Below, one piece after another: positions 8,529 through 17,493 of a DNA stretch of 64,000 nt. Below the pieces are notes generated by a model. That model saw only the letters and a list, made by a program, of their open reading frames with translations, was not told the origin of the DNA and searched no databases. How positions within the stretch are numbered: the stretch's first letter is position 1; each line of letters starts with the position of its first letter. The position numbers and the translations under genes are program-made. This DNA is from JAVJUS01 sp040220455 (lineage in GTDB: Bacteria > Pseudomonadota > Alphaproteobacteria > DSM-16000 > Inquilinaceae): positions 1 through 64,000 of the forward strand of contig JAVJUS010000005.1 in assembly GCA_040220455.1 (NCBI GenBank). The letters are read 5' to 3'.

Positions 8529-9377
8529 TCACGCCGGCGCAGGCACCGCGATCGTGCCCTCCAGGTAGTCGATCGCCGCGCCTTCCAGGCGCACCCGGTC
8601 GCCGGCGACGGTGCACCGGATCGTGCCGCCGCGCGGGGAGAGCTGGCGCGCCGTCAGGCTCTGCCGGCCGAGGCGGCCTGCCCAATAGGGTGCCAGCCGG
8701 CAATGGGCGGAGCCGGTCACCGGGTCCTCGGGGATGCCCGATTGCGGGGCGAAGAAGCGGGAGACGAAGTCGATACCCGCGCCGATCTCGCCGCCGCCCG
8801 GCGCGGTGACGATCACGCCGTCGGCCGGCACCTTCGCGATCTCCCGCAGGTCGGGCTCCAGGCCGGCGACGGCCTCGGCGGATTCGAGGAAGGCGACCCA
8901 GGTCCGGCCCTCCGCGACCGCCTCGACCGGCGTGCCCAGGGCGGCGGCCAGGCTCTCTCGGTCCGGATGGTCGCCGCGCACCGCCTGTGGCCCGTCGGCG
9001 GGCAGATCGAGGGCGTAACCCGCCGCGCCGCCGATCGCCGCCGCCCGCGTCACGGTCAGCCGCCCGGCCCGGGTGTCGAAGACGGCCGACTGCGCCTCCG
9101 GCCGCAGGCGCGTCAGGAAGACGTGACCGGAGGCGAGGGTGGCATGGCCGCAGAACGCGGCCTCCTTGGTCGGCGTGAACCAGCGCAGGCGCATCGGCGC
9201 GTCGGCCGTCCCGCCCGGTACGAAGAACGCGGTCTCCGACTGGTTGTTCTCCATGGCGATCGCCTGCATCAGGGCGTCGTCGGGCCAGGCCTCCAGCGGG
9301 CAGACGGCGGCCGGGTTGCCGGTGAACGGCGCGGCGTCGACGAAGGCGTCGACCTGGTAGAGCGGCAGGCGCAGCAC
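8529..9377 (-). CDS. PhzF-family isomerase
   Basis: A 282-residue protein of the PhzF/diaminopimelate epimerase-like fold. The N-terminus YQVDAFVDAAPFTGNPAAVC is the family signature. ENNQSETAFF carries the expected catalytic Glu, and CGHATLASGHV and DPVTGSAHC are the two paired phosphate/anion loops. PhzF proper isomerises dihydro-3-hydroxyanthranilate for phenazine synthesis, but most PhzF-like genes lie outside phenazine clusters and have unknown substrates. No other phenazine gene is present here. It is divergent from the PaaI-like thioesterase, with about 107 bases between starts. Confidence 0.88.
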   Translation of the reverse strand: MLRLPLYQVDAFVDAAPFTGNPAAVCPLEAWPDDALMQAIAMENNQSETAFFVPGGTADAPMRLRWFTPTKEAAFCGHATLASGHVFLTRLRPEAQSAVFDTRAGRLTVTRAAAIGGAAGYALDLPADGPQAVRGDHPDRESLAAALGTPVEAVAEGRTWVAFLESAEAVAGLEPDLREIAKVPADGVIVTAPGGGEIGAGIDFVSRFFAPQSGIPEDPVTGSAHCRLAPYWAGRLGRQSLTARQLSPRGGTIRCTVAGDRVRLEGAAIDYLEGTIAVPAPA

Positions 9378-9484
9378 GGGAAAGTCCCTCCGAAACCGTG
9401 AGCGTGACGGGTGGCCGGCACCAGGGGCGGCCGGCTATACTGACGAAGAGAAAACACAAGTCCCCGCGGAGCGAAACAAAAGAA

Positions 9485-10030
9485 ATGGATGCCGACAATA
9501 TGGAACGAGACAATAGCATCCAAGTCGATGAATCTTTCAAGGTGCGCATCGCGGCCCTGCTCGACGCCGCACCACCCGGCCCGCTGCCCGCGCCGCCGGA
9601 CGAGGACTATCCCGCCCGCGTGCGGGAGAGCTTCGGCCGGCAGGGGCTGATGGCCCATCTGGGCGCGACGGTCGCCGCGGTGCGCCCGGGCCAGGTGGCG
9701 GTGCTGATGCCCTTCTCGCCGGCGCTGACCCAGCACGACGGGTTCTTCCACGCCGGCGCGACCAGCGCGATCGCCGACAGCGCGGGCGGCTACGCGGCCT
9801 ATACGCTGTTTCCGGCGGACAGCGGCGTGCTGACGGTGGAGTTCAAGATCAACCTGCTGGCCCCGGCGCGCGGCGACGCGCTGGTGGCGATCGGCACGGT
9901 GCTCAAGCCCGGCCGGACGCTGACGGTGACGACGCTGGCCGTCCACGCGCTGGCCGGGGACGGTACGGTGCATTGCGCCGCCGGCCAGCAGACCATGATC
10001 CGCCCGCCGGCACGCCCGGCGTCGGGCTGA
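9485..10030 (+). CDS. PaaI-type hotdog thioesterase
   Basis: A 181-residue hotdog-fold protein expected to hydrolyse acyl- or aryl-CoA thioesters. The key segment is HDGFFHAGATSAIADSAGGY, where the HxG-type loop and following Asp correspond to the PaaI active site. VEFKINLLAPARGD is the usual second strand pair. Start 9485 (MDADN) is chosen from several in-frame options; 9500 is also possible, and the ribosome-binding sequence GGAG is about 13 bases upstream of 9485. The first ~40 residues vary from the family core. The gene ends two bases before a REP-like hairpin and converges on the DUF3179 gene. Confidence 0.8.
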   Translation: MDADNMERDNSIQVDESFKVRIAALLDAAPPGPLPAPPDEDYPARVRESFGRQGLMAHLGATVAAVRPGQVAVLMPFSPALTQHDGFFHAGATSAIADSAGGYAAYTLFPADSGVLTVEFKINLLAPARGDALVAIGTVLKPGRTLTVTTLAVHALAGDGTVHCAAGQQTMIRPPARPASG

Positions 10031-10031
10031 A

Positions 10032-10068
10032 CCGTCGGTCGCCCCCGGCCGAAGGCCGTGCGCGACGG
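10032..10068 (+). repeat. REP-like hairpin, variant copy
   Basis: Begins CCGTCGGTCGCCCCCGG and folds with GGCCGTGCGCGACGG. It is nearly identical to the copy at 26260-26295 except that the first tetramer is GTCG instead of GTAG. It lies directly after the thioesterase stop codon, between convergent genes. Confidence 0.65.
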
Positions 10069-10130
10069 CACAGGCGGCGGGCCTGGGGCGTCAGCGGCGC
10101 CGAGGGCCCATCCCGAAGTCCGGGCACGCC

Positions 10131-11189
10131 TCAGCCGCCCTCGTCGGACTCCAGGTGATGGATCGGGCCGTCCGGATGGAAGGCGCGGAAGGCGAAGGCG
10201 AAGGGGATGTCGTGGAGGACGTCGCGCAGCTCGCCGGCATCGCTCCGGCGCTGGACGACGACGTTGCCGACGTCGCGCCCCTCCCGGATCGCGCCGGCGT
10301 CGAGGGCGGAATTCTGCCCCGGCGCCCAGGTCAGGATCAGGCCATCGTCGGTCTCGATCCGCCCGCGCTCGCGCAGCAGGGGCAGGCTCCACGCCTGCCC
10401 GTCGACGGCCCCATGGACTGCAACGACCCGCATCAACGGGGCGCCGGGCCCGTCATAGTCGCCGCGATAGAGGAAGGGCCGCGGAGTCGTGTCGTAGCCG
10501 GCATAGGGGTTGTTGCCATAGGGCCGCGCGCGCGGGTTCGAGGGCACCAGCATGGCGCCGTCGGGGTGGCGCTCGACGAACCGCTCGACGCTCTCCAGCC
10601 GGCTCTGGATCCGGTCGAGCTCGGTTCCGGTCAGCGCGCCGACGATGGCGCGGCCGCTGTACTGCTGCCACCAGCTCTCGGTCTGGCGGTCGAACATGAC
10701 CAGGTCGGAATGGCGCAGCTTGCCCGTGGTGCCGAATTCGAGCGTCAGGGCGCCGCCATCCGGCCCCGCGATCCGCCGGTCGAAGACGATGCCGGAGTTG
10801 CACAAGGGGCAATAGGTCACGGCGATCGGCGTGTCGCCGATGCGGTCGTTGACGATCTCGTGCCACATCAGGACGCGCAGCGGATAGGCCCGCGCCTCGC
10901 CCTCGATCACCAGGCTCATCACCGGCTCGGTCGGCGCGAGACTGCCGGCGACCTCGGCCGCCGGCTCGAAGACCGGATCGTCGATCGACGGGATGCCGTC
11001 CTTGGGCGGCCCGCCCGACATCACCTCGTCGAAATCGATGGTCGTGCGCGTGAAGTCGGTGTTCGGCCACTCCCGCTGCCAGGACGACGGCTGGGCGAGG
11101 GCCGACGCCGTCGCGGCGATCAGCGTCGACAGGCACGCGACCGTGACGAGGACCGCGCCGACGAGGCGGTGGCGGTGTGGAATGCCCAT
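10131..11189 (-). CDS. Exported DUF3179 protein
   Basis: A 352-residue protein of the DUF3179 family, function unknown. Residues ~8-32 form a signal peptide ending near ASALAQ, so the mature protein is periplasmic or surface-exposed. The hallmark is YCPLCNSGIVFDRR, where two cysteines are spaced C-x-x-C, preceded by MWHEIVND. The C-terminal region repeats a second family block (VVAVHGAVDGQAW). The family often carries Cys and His residues that suggest metal or redox chemistry, but this is not established. Neighbours give no clue: a convergent thioesterase on one side and a REP-rich spacer on the other. Confidence 0.85.
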   Translation of the reverse strand: MGIPHRHRLVGAVLVTVACLSTLIAATASALAQPSSWQREWPNTDFTRTTIDFDEVMSGGPPKDGIPSIDDPVFEPAAEVAGSLAPTEPVMSLVIEGEARAYPLRVLMWHEIVNDRIGDTPIAVTYCPLCNSGIVFDRRIAGPDGGALTLEFGTTGKLRHSDLVMFDRQTESWWQQYSGRAIVGALTGTELDRIQSRLESVERFVERHPDGAMLVPSNPRARPYGNNPYAGYDTTPRPFLYRGDYDGPGAPLMRVVAVHGAVDGQAWSLPLLRERGRIETDDGLILTWAPGQNSALDAGAIREGRDVGNVVVQRRSDAGELRDVLHDIPFAFAFRAFHPDGPIHHLESDEGG

Positions 11190-11301
11190 AGCCGTATCAT
11201 GACACCATCGCCGCGCCGACGGACGTCACGTCGGGTCAAGTCGATGTGAGCCGCCGAGGCCCGGGAGCGAGGAGATCCCGGAACGAGTCGCCTCCAGCCT
11301 C

Positions 11302-11449
11302 CGTAGGTCGCCCGCGGCGGCACCGCCCTGACCATTGTGCCCCGCATCGCTGTGGCTCCGTAGGTCGGCTGAGCCGGAGGCGAACCCGACCGGCGCTCCC
11401 CGCGCCGGCTGCCCGCGACGTCGGGCTCGCTGCGCTCGGCCGACCTACG
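11302..11449. repeat. Cluster of three REP-like units
   Basis: Three units lie in the spacer upstream of the DUF3179 gene. A plus-oriented partial unit starts at 11302 (CGTAGGTCGCCCGCGG). A plus unit spans 11359-11390 (CGTAGGTCGGCTGAGC to CCCGAC). A minus unit spans 11420-11449 and ends GGCCGACCTACG. The last two face each other like a bacterial interspersed mosaic element. Confidence 0.75.
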
Positions 11450-11469
11450 GGAGCGGGCCGTCCGACCGG

Positions 11470-11718
11470 TCACGCCGCGTCGGGGCGCCTGTCCGCATCG
11501 TCGTCCGCCAGGCCGAGCGTGGCGAGCCAGCCGGGCGCCGGCGTCACCGCCCGGGTGCCGGATCGCCGGGCGATCAGGCCGCGAAGGACCAGGAAGCGCG
11601 TGAACTCCCGCCCGAGCGGACCGGCGAGATGCGGCCGCCGTTCGGTCCCGGCGAGATGGGCGTAGCAGGTGCGGGCCTCGATCACGGGATCGGCGGGAAT
11701 GGCATCGGCTCGGGTCAT
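11470..11718 (-). pseudogene. C-terminal remnant of an ArsR-family regulator
   Basis: The 82-residue reading frame carries ARTCYAHLAG near residue 18, then GREFTRFLVLRGLI and VTPAPGWLATLG. From memory this order matches the C-terminal third of a common ArsR-type helix-turn-helix regulator, in which an ARTCYDHLAG-like segment follows the DNA-binding domain. The helix-turn-helix portion (about 130 residues) is missing. Translating the bases upstream in this frame shows no such domain. The gene is therefore likely a decayed fragment, next to a REP cluster that may mark a rearrangement point. A stand-alone small protein cannot be fully excluded. Confidence 0.6.
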
Positions 11719-11928
11719 GGGAGGACACCGGACGTGGCGGGAGTTGCATGCCGAAACCCTTGCATGCGTGAGTAACAGGATACTCTCTCCCGCTCCGTGC
11801 CGCAGCACTCAGGCGTCCAGCGTGGTCGCGCCTCGGCGGGCGCCACGTGGAATGCCGGTCCCGGGGAGCGATCCGCCGCCGGGCCGGGAGGGGGCGACGC
11901 CGGAACCGACGCCGCCCCGCCGAGACCC

Positions 11929-13482
11929 CTACTCCGCCGCCTCGCGCACTGCCTCCTCCGGCTTCCAGCGCAGGACCGGCTTGCGCGCCGCGGTCGTCTC
12001 GTCGAGGCGGCGCAGCGGCACGCGGCGCGGGGCGCCATGGAAGAACTCGGCGTCGCCGGCCCGGGCCCGCTCGGCCAAGCCGCGCAGGGTCAGGATGAAG
12101 CGGTCGAGCGTGTCCTTGCTCTCGCTCTCCGTCGGCTCGATCAGCATCGCGCCGTGGACGACGAGGGGGAAGTACATGGTCATCGGGTGGAAGCCCTCGT
12201 CGAGCAGGGCCTTGGCGATGTCCAGCGTCGACACGCCGGTGCCCTTCAGGAAGCGCTCGTCGAACAGCGCCTCGTGCATGCACGGCCCCGGATAGGATGG
12301 GCTCATCAGCCCGTCGCGGGCCAGTTCCTCGCGCACGTAGTTGGCGTTGAGCACCGCGTCCTCCGACGCCTGGCGAACCCCGTCGGCGCCGTGGCTGAGC
12401 ATGTAGGCGAGCGCGCGCACGAACATGCCCATCTGGCCCTGGAAGCCCTTCATCCGGCCGAAGCTCTGCCCCAGATGGCCGTGCTGGCCCGGCGTCTCGA
12501 CCAGACGGAAGCGCTCGCCGTCGTGGATGACGGCCGGCACCGGGGCGTAGGGCGCCAGCGCGTCGGACAGGACCACCGGACCGGAGCCCGGCCCGCCGCC
12601 GCCATGGGGCGTGGAGAAGGTCTTGTGCAGGTTGATGTGCATCGCGTCGATGCCGAGATCGCCCGGCCGCACGCGCCCCGCGATGGCGTTGAAGTTGGCG
12701 CCGTCGCAGTAGAAATAGCCGCCGGCCTCGTGGATCGCGTCGGCGATCGCGCGGATGTCGTTCTCGAACAGCCCGCAGGTGTTCGGGTTGGTCAGCATGA
12801 TGCCGGCGACGTCGTCGCCCAGCTTCGCCTTGAAGGCCTCGATGTCGACCTTGCCGTCCTCGCCGCCGGGCACCGAGTCGACCTTGAAGCCGAGGGCCGC
12901 GGCGGTGGCGGGGTTGGTGCCGTGCGCGCTCTCGGGCACGAGCACGCGGCGCCGGCCGTCCTCGCCGCGGGCGTCGATCGCCGCGCGGATCGCCATCATG
13001 CCGCACAGCTCGCCATGGGCGCCGGCGCCGGGGCTCATCGCCACCGCCGGCATGCCGGTCAGGGTCTTGAGCCAATGGGCCAGCCGGTCGATCAGCGCGA
13101 GCGCGCCCTGCACCGTCTCCTCGGGCTGGAGCGGGTGGATGTCGGCGAAGCCGGGCAGCCGGGCCATCTTCTCGTTGAGCCGCGGGTTGTGCTTCATCGT
13201 GCACGAGCCCAGCGGATACATGGTCGTGTCGATGGCCATGTTCTTGCGGCTGAGATTGGTGTAGTGGCGCACCACCTCCGGCTCGGCCAGGCCCGGCAGG
13301 CCGATCGGCCCGCGTCGCGTCACGCCGCCCAGGCGCGGGCGGTCGCGCGGCGCCTCGGGCAGGTCGACGCCGGTCTTGCCGGGGCTGTCCATCTCGAAGA
13401 TCAGCGCCTCGTCGACGTCCAGGCCGCGATGGCCGCTCAGGGTCTCCGCCTCGACGGTGTCGGTCCGGGTCCGCTCGGTCAT
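11929..13482 (-). CDS. gcvPB: Glycine dehydrogenase (decarboxylating) subunit 2
   Basis: C-terminal half of the P protein of the glycine cleavage system, which decarboxylates glycine and loads the aminomethyl group on lipoyl-GcvH. About 517 residues. The pyridoxal-phosphate lysine lies in NLHKTFSTPHGGGGPG. Other family blocks are MYPLGSCTMKHNP, SPGAGAHGELCG and ESAHGTNPA. The start at 13482 overlaps the stop of gcvPA (TGATG). The last ~30 residues are charged and variable. It ends the operon; no hairpin with a T-run was found after it. Confidence 0.95.
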   Translation of the reverse strand: MTERTRTDTVEAETLSGHRGLDVDEALIFEMDSPGKTGVDLPEAPRDRPRLGGVTRRGPIGLPGLAEPEVVRHYTNLSRKNMAIDTTMYPLGSCTMKHNPRLNEKMARLPGFADIHPLQPEETVQGALALIDRLAHWLKTLTGMPAVAMSPGAGAHGELCGMMAIRAAIDARGEDGRRRVLVPESAHGTNPATAAALGFKVDSVPGGEDGKVDIEAFKAKLGDDVAGIMLTNPNTCGLFENDIRAIADAIHEAGGYFYCDGANFNAIAGRVRPGDLGIDAMHINLHKTFSTPHGGGGPGSGPVVLSDALAPYAPVPAVIHDGERFRLVETPGQHGHLGQSFGRMKGFQGQMGMFVRALAYMLSHGADGVRQASEDAVLNANYVREELARDGLMSPSYPGPCMHEALFDERFLKGTGVSTLDIAKALLDEGFHPMTMYFPLVVHGAMLIEPTESESKDTLDRFILTLRGLAERARAGDAEFFHGAPRRVPLRRLDETTAARKPVLRWKPEEAVREAAE

Positions 13483-14828
13483 CACAGCACCTCCTCGAGG
13501 GCGGCGGCCAGGGCGGCCACGTCGTCCCCGGTGTTGGTCTCCGTGCTCGCCACGATCAGCAGATCGGCGAGGTCGTCGCGCTCCGGCCACAGGCGGGAGG
13601 CTGGAACGCCGGCCAGGACGCCGCGGGCGGCGAGATCGGAGACGACCTCGGCGGCCGGGCGCGGCAGGCGCACGGTGATCTCGTTGAAGAAGGCGTCGGT
13701 CAGGACCTCGACGCCGTCGATCGCGGCGAGCGCGTCGGCCGTGCGGCAGGCGGCCGCGTGGTTCAGCTCGGCCAGGCCGCGGAAGCCCTGCTCGCCCAGC
13801 AGCGCCATGTGGATCGTGAAGGCGAGCGCGCACAGCCCGCTGTTGGTGCAGATGTTCGAGGTCGCCTTCTCGCGCCGGATATGCTGCTCACGGGTCGAGA
13901 GAGTCAGCACGAAGCCGCGCCGGCCGTCGGCGTCGGTCGTCTGGCCGCAGACCCGGCCCGGCATCTGGCGGACCAGCTTGTCGCGCGTGGCGAACAGGCC
14001 GACATGGGGTCCGCCGAAATTCAGCGTGTTGCCGATCGCCTGGCCCTCGCCGACGACGATGTCGGCACCCATGGCGCCGGGCGACTCGATCAGGCCGAGC
14101 GACACCGCCTCGGTGACCACGACGACCAGCAGCGCGCCCTTGTCGCGGCAGGCCTGCGCGAGGCCGGAGAGATCGCGGACATGGCCGAAGACGTCCGGGT
14201 TCTGGACCACCACGCAGGAGGTGTGGTCGTCGAGCCGGGCCTCCAGGTCCTCCCCGCCATCCGGGTTAGGCGCGCCCTCGTCGAGCTGGAAGCCCGTGTA
14301 ATGGGACAGGTTGCGCGTGACGTCGCGGTAGTGCGGGTGCAGCCCGCCGGCGAGGACGGCCTTGCCGCGCTTGGTCACGCGGTTGGCCATCATCACCGCC
14401 TCGGCGCACGCCGTCGCGCCGTCGTACATGGAGGCGTTGGCGACATCCATCCCGGTCAGCAGCGCGACCTGGGTCTGGAACTCGAACAGCGCCTGCAGCG
14501 TGCCCTGGCTGACCTCCGGCTGATACGGCGTGTAGGCGGTCAGGAACTCGCCGCGCTGGATCAGGTGGTCGACCGTGGCGGGGACATGGTGGCGGTAGGC
14601 GCCGGCGCCCAGGAAGCTCGGAACGCTGCCGGCGGCGACGTTCTTCGCGGCGAGCGCGGCAAGATCGCGCTCGACCTCCATCTCGCCGGCATGCAGCGGC
14701 AGGTCGTAGATCGGGCCGTCGATGCGCGCCGCGTCGGGCACGTCACGGTACAGGTCGTCGATCGACTTCACGCCGATCGCCGCCAGCATCGACCGACGAT
14801 CGTCGTCGGTATGCGGCAGGTAGCGCAT
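13482..14828 (-). CDS. gcvPA: Glycine dehydrogenase (decarboxylating) subunit 1
   Basis: N-terminal half of the split P protein, 448 residues, partner of GcvPB. It opens with MRYLPHTDDDRRSMLAAIGV, a typical PA start. It contains GAGAYRHHVPATVDHL, AYTPYQPEVSQGTLQ and ANASMYDGATACAEA, all conserved. The C-terminus carries the STREQHIRREKATSNICTN block. The ATG overlaps the gcvH stop by one base (TGATG) and its own stop overlaps gcvPB in the same way, so the three genes are tightly coupled in translation. Confidence 0.95.
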   Translation of the reverse strand: MRYLPHTDDDRRSMLAAIGVKSIDDLYRDVPDAARIDGPIYDLPLHAGEMEVERDLAALAAKNVAAGSVPSFLGAGAYRHHVPATVDHLIQRGEFLTAYTPYQPEVSQGTLQALFEFQTQVALLTGMDVANASMYDGATACAEAVMMANRVTKRGKAVLAGGLHPHYRDVTRNLSHYTGFQLDEGAPNPDGGEDLEARLDDHTSCVVVQNPDVFGHVRDLSGLAQACRDKGALLVVVVTEAVSLGLIESPGAMGADIVVGEGQAIGNTLNFGGPHVGLFATRDKLVRQMPGRVCGQTTDADGRRGFVLTLSTREQHIRREKATSNICTNSGLCALAFTIHMALLGEQGFRGLAELNHAAACRTADALAAIDGVEVLTDAFFNEITVRLPRPAAEVVSDLAARGVLAGVPASRLWPERDDLADLLIVASTETNTGDDVAALAAALEEVL

Positions 14829-15205
14829 CACTCGGACTCCTCGACGTAGCTGGCATAGGCCGCCTCGTCCATCAGCCCGTCGAGCTGGGACGGATCGGCG
14901 ATCTCGAGCTTGAGGAACCAGCCCCCGCCCGTCGGGTCGGTGTTGACCAGCGACGGGTCGTCGGCCAGCGCCTCGTTGACTTCGGTGACCTTGCCCGCGA
15001 CCGGCGCATAGACCTCGCTCGCCGCCTTGACGGACTCGACCACGGCGGCGTCGTCGCCCTTGGCCACGTCCTTGCCGATCTCCGGCAGCTCGACGAACAC
15101 GATGTCGCCGAGCTGGTTCTGGGCATGGTCGGTGATGCCGACGGTCGCGACCCCGTTCTCCACGCGGATCCACTCGTGGTCCTTGGTGAACTTGGTGGTG
15201 CTCAT
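14828..15205 (-). CDS. gcvH: Glycine cleavage system H protein
   Basis: Lipoyl carrier protein of the glycine cleavage complex, 125 residues, full length. The lipoylation lysine is in ESVKAASEVYAPVAG. KDHEWIRVENG and GITDHAQNQLGDIVFV are standard N-terminal blocks and GGGWFLKLEI the C-terminal one. It follows gcvT by about 95 bases and overlaps gcvPA. Control is expected from the glycine riboswitch ahead of gcvT. Confidence 0.97.
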   Translation of the reverse strand: MSTTKFTKDHEWIRVENGVATVGITDHAQNQLGDIVFVELPEIGKDVAKGDDAAVVESVKAASEVYAPVAGKVTEVNEALADDPSLVNTDPTGGGWFLKLEIADPSQLDGLMDEAAYASYVEESE

Positions 15206-15300
15206 ACGGTTCTTGTCCTCGTGCCGCTCGATCGGGGCCGTCGGCCCGGTGGGTTCGGTGGAAGCGCGCCGGGCGCCGCGGCTGGGCGGCGCCGGCCGGG

Positions 15301-16428
15301 TCAGGATCGTCTCTTCACGAAAGGCAGGTCGGCGACGCGCCCCGCCAGGGACCGGCCGCGCACGAGGGCGGCGAGCTCGGTCCCGGCCGCCGCGACCGCC
15401 GGCGTCACGTAGCCCATGGCGATCGGGGCGCCGACCGTCGGCGCGAAGCCGCCGCTGGTGACAACGCCCACTTCATCGCCATCGGGCGTCGTCAGGACCG
15501 AGCCCTCGCGCGCCGGGGCCCGACCCTCGAGCGTCAGGCCCACGCGCTTGCGCGCCGGGCCTTCGGCCAGTTCGCGCAGGATGCGGTCGGCGCCGGGAAA
15601 GCCGCCCTCGGTCCGGCGGCGCTTGCCGATGATCCAGGACAGGCTCGCCTCGACGGGCGAGGTCGTCTCGTCGATGTCGTGGCCGTAAAGGCAGAGCCCG
15701 GCCTCCAGGCGCAGCGAATCGCGCGCGCCCAGCCCGATCGGCGCCACCTCTTCCTCGGCCAGCAGGCGCCGGGCCAGGGTCTCGGCCGCCTCGGCCGAGA
15801 CCGAGATCTCGAAGCCGTCCTCGCCGGTATAGCCCGAGCGGAAGACCGTCGCCGGATGGCCGTCGACCGGCAGGCGCTCGGCGCTCATGAACCGGAGATC
15901 GACCACCTCCGGGCACAGCCGACCCATGACCGCGGCCGCCTTCGGGCCCTGCAGCGCCAGGAGCGCCAGGTCGTCGCGCACGACCAGCCGGACGCCGGCC
16001 GGCAGCCGGTCCTCGATGTGCTTGAAATCGACGCCCTTGCGCGCCGCGTTGACGACCAGGAGCAGCCGCTCCTCCCCGTCCTCGGCGCCGTCCTCGGCCG
16101 GGCGCGTGACCATCAGGTCGTCGACGATGCCGCCTTCGTCCGTGGTCAGCACGGTATAGCGCATTCGCCCGGGCGCCAGGCCCGCGATATCGCCGGGCAC
16201 CAGCGCCTCGGCGGCGGCGATCGCGCCCGCGCCGACCAGCTCGGCCTGGCCCATGTGCGAGACGTCGAACAGCCCGGCGGCCGTACGGGTGTGGGTGTGT
16301 TCCTGAAGGATGCCGGCGGGGTACTGGACCGGCATCTCGTAGCCGGCGAACGGCACGAGGCGCGCGCCGAGCTCTCGATGGAGCCCGTTCAACGGTGTCG
16401 TCTGCAGGGTGTCGGTTGCCTGGGTCAT
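15301..16428 (-). CDS. gcvT: Aminomethyltransferase (T protein)
   Basis: Transfers the methylene group from aminomethyl-GcvH to tetrahydrofolate, releasing ammonia. 375 residues, usual length. The N-terminus has LGARLVPFAGYEMPVQY and GLFDVSHMGQAEL. YTGEDGFEISV and the late GLGARDSLRLEAGLCLYGHD are the folate-binding family blocks. It is the first gene of the gcvT-H-PA-PB operon and lies about 50 bases downstream of a tandem glycine riboswitch. Confidence 0.96.
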   Translation of the reverse strand: MTQATDTLQTTPLNGLHRELGARLVPFAGYEMPVQYPAGILQEHTHTRTAAGLFDVSHMGQAELVGAGAIAAAEALVPGDIAGLAPGRMRYTVLTTDEGGIVDDLMVTRPAEDGAEDGEERLLLVVNAARKGVDFKHIEDRLPAGVRLVVRDDLALLALQGPKAAAVMGRLCPEVVDLRFMSAERLPVDGHPATVFRSGYTGEDGFEISVSAEAAETLARRLLAEEEVAPIGLGARDSLRLEAGLCLYGHDIDETTSPVEASLSWIIGKRRRTEGGFPGADRILRELAEGPARKRVGLTLEGRAPAREGSVLTTPDGDEVGVVTSGGFAPTVGAPIAMGYVTPAVAAAGTELAALVRGRSLAGRVADLPFVKRRS

Positions 16429-16480
16429 GCGCCTCTCGGTTCCGTCGACGGGACGAGCGCGCGGCGTGACCGCGCGTTCT

Positions 16481-16672
16481 GCCCCCTCTGTCCGGAACCT
16501 GAGAGATTGACCGGACCGACGCTCAAGCGCCGGTCAACGGCTTTCCCCTTCGGTGGAGCGGATTTTGCCGCTCACTTTCCAGAGGTGCCTCCCCTTGCGG
16601 TCCTTTTGCCTGAGAGTTTCCGGGGCGGTTGCTCCTTCGGCGCCGGCCTGGGCCGGTCTCTCCCGCAAGGGT
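16481..16672 (-). promoter_or_regulatory. Tandem glycine riboswitch
   Basis: Read on the minus strand, this leader shows two glycine aptamers in series. The first includes CTTGCGGGAGAGACCGG, GGCGCCGAAGGAGCAA and CTCTCAGGCAAAAGGACCG. The second includes GGGGAGGCACCTCTGG, CACCGAAGGGGAAAGCC and CTCTCAGGTTCCGGACAGAG. These are the characteristic conserved segments of each aptamer. It lies directly upstream of gcvT, so glycine should switch on its own cleavage, as in other bacteria. The end of the expression platform toward gcvT was not resolved. Confidence 0.93.
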
Positions 16673-16723
16673 CTATGGCAGCATCCAACTGCACGTCCTA
16701 AGCTAAGGGCTGATCGGCAAATG

Positions 16724-17341
16724 TCAACGCGCCGGGCGGGGTACGCCCCCGGTAGCGGCCGCCGCGGCGGCCGAGCGATTGTACTCGAGCTGGTCCCGGG
16801 AGAGCTGGAATCCCAGGAGAATCCGGTGTGCCTGGCCTTCCACGAGGCGCTCCAGCGGGATCGTCTGGCTCAGATCCTCCCGCGTCCCGCCGACGCCCGA
16901 GCGCGGGCCGACCGGCACCTCGGCGTCGAAGACGCGCTTGTCGAGAATCGCGCCCTCCGGATCGGTCACGGCGACGAAGTAGCTCAAGGCGACCGAATCG
17001 CCGGTACCCGCCGGCCCCTGCTCGGCGAGCAGTTCCAGCGACATGTCGACGAGGACGGCGCTCTCCTCCTCCTCGTAGACGCATTCGCCGCTGTAGCCGC
17101 CGAAGCCGCCGCGCGCGACCACGTCGGTCGCGTCCCGGCCGCCGCCCGGGGCGAAGACCGTGACCTCTGCCGCGTCGCGCACGATGGAGACCGGCGGGCA
17201 GCCGCGCGGCTCCTCCGGATCGTAGGACGGCCCCCCGCCGCAGGCGGCGAGCGCCACGAGGCCGGCGGCGCCCGCCAGTGCGGCGCGGGCGCGCCCTTTA
17301 ACGCCGGCGGCGCGTGTACTAAGTTCGTGGCGCGTTGCCAT
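16724..17341 (-). CDS. Lipoprotein of unknown function
   Basis: A 205-residue exported lipoprotein. The start at 17341 gives a positively charged N-terminus, a hydrophobic stretch, and the lipobox LAAC with the lipidated Cys34 followed by GGGPS. The mature part has two cysteines (in PRGCPPVS and SGECVYEE), which may pair, and a beta-rich body. I do not recognise the family beyond a resemblance to hypothetical lipoproteins of alphaproteobacteria. It is divergent from ispH, with about 150 bases between the starts, and lies upstream of the gcv riboswitch on the same strand. Confidence 0.75.
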   Translation of the reverse strand: MATRHELSTRAAGVKGRARAALAGAAGLVALAACGGGPSYDPEEPRGCPPVSIVRDAAEVTVFAPGGGRDATDVVARGGFGGYSGECVYEEEESAVLVDMSLELLAEQGPAGTGDSVALSYFVAVTDPEGAILDKRVFDAEVPVGPRSGVGGTREDLSQTIPLERLVEGQAHRILLGFQLSRDQLEYNRSAAAAAATGGVPRPAR

Positions 17342-17493
17342 GGTCGGCCGATCCCGCCCCTGGTGACTGATGTTCAACACGGGCGGGCCGGACGTCGAGG
17401 CGCCCTGCCCGCCCGGGCCCGGCCGGCCGTGCCTGCCGCTTTCGCGGCGGGTACGGGACCACGGGCCCGCTGGAGACCGAAGGACTGTAGGCA

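Noticed and set aside
8529..9377. Phenazine biosynthesis locus suggested by PhzF
   Set aside because: No other phz gene is nearby, and isolated PhzF-like genes are widespread.
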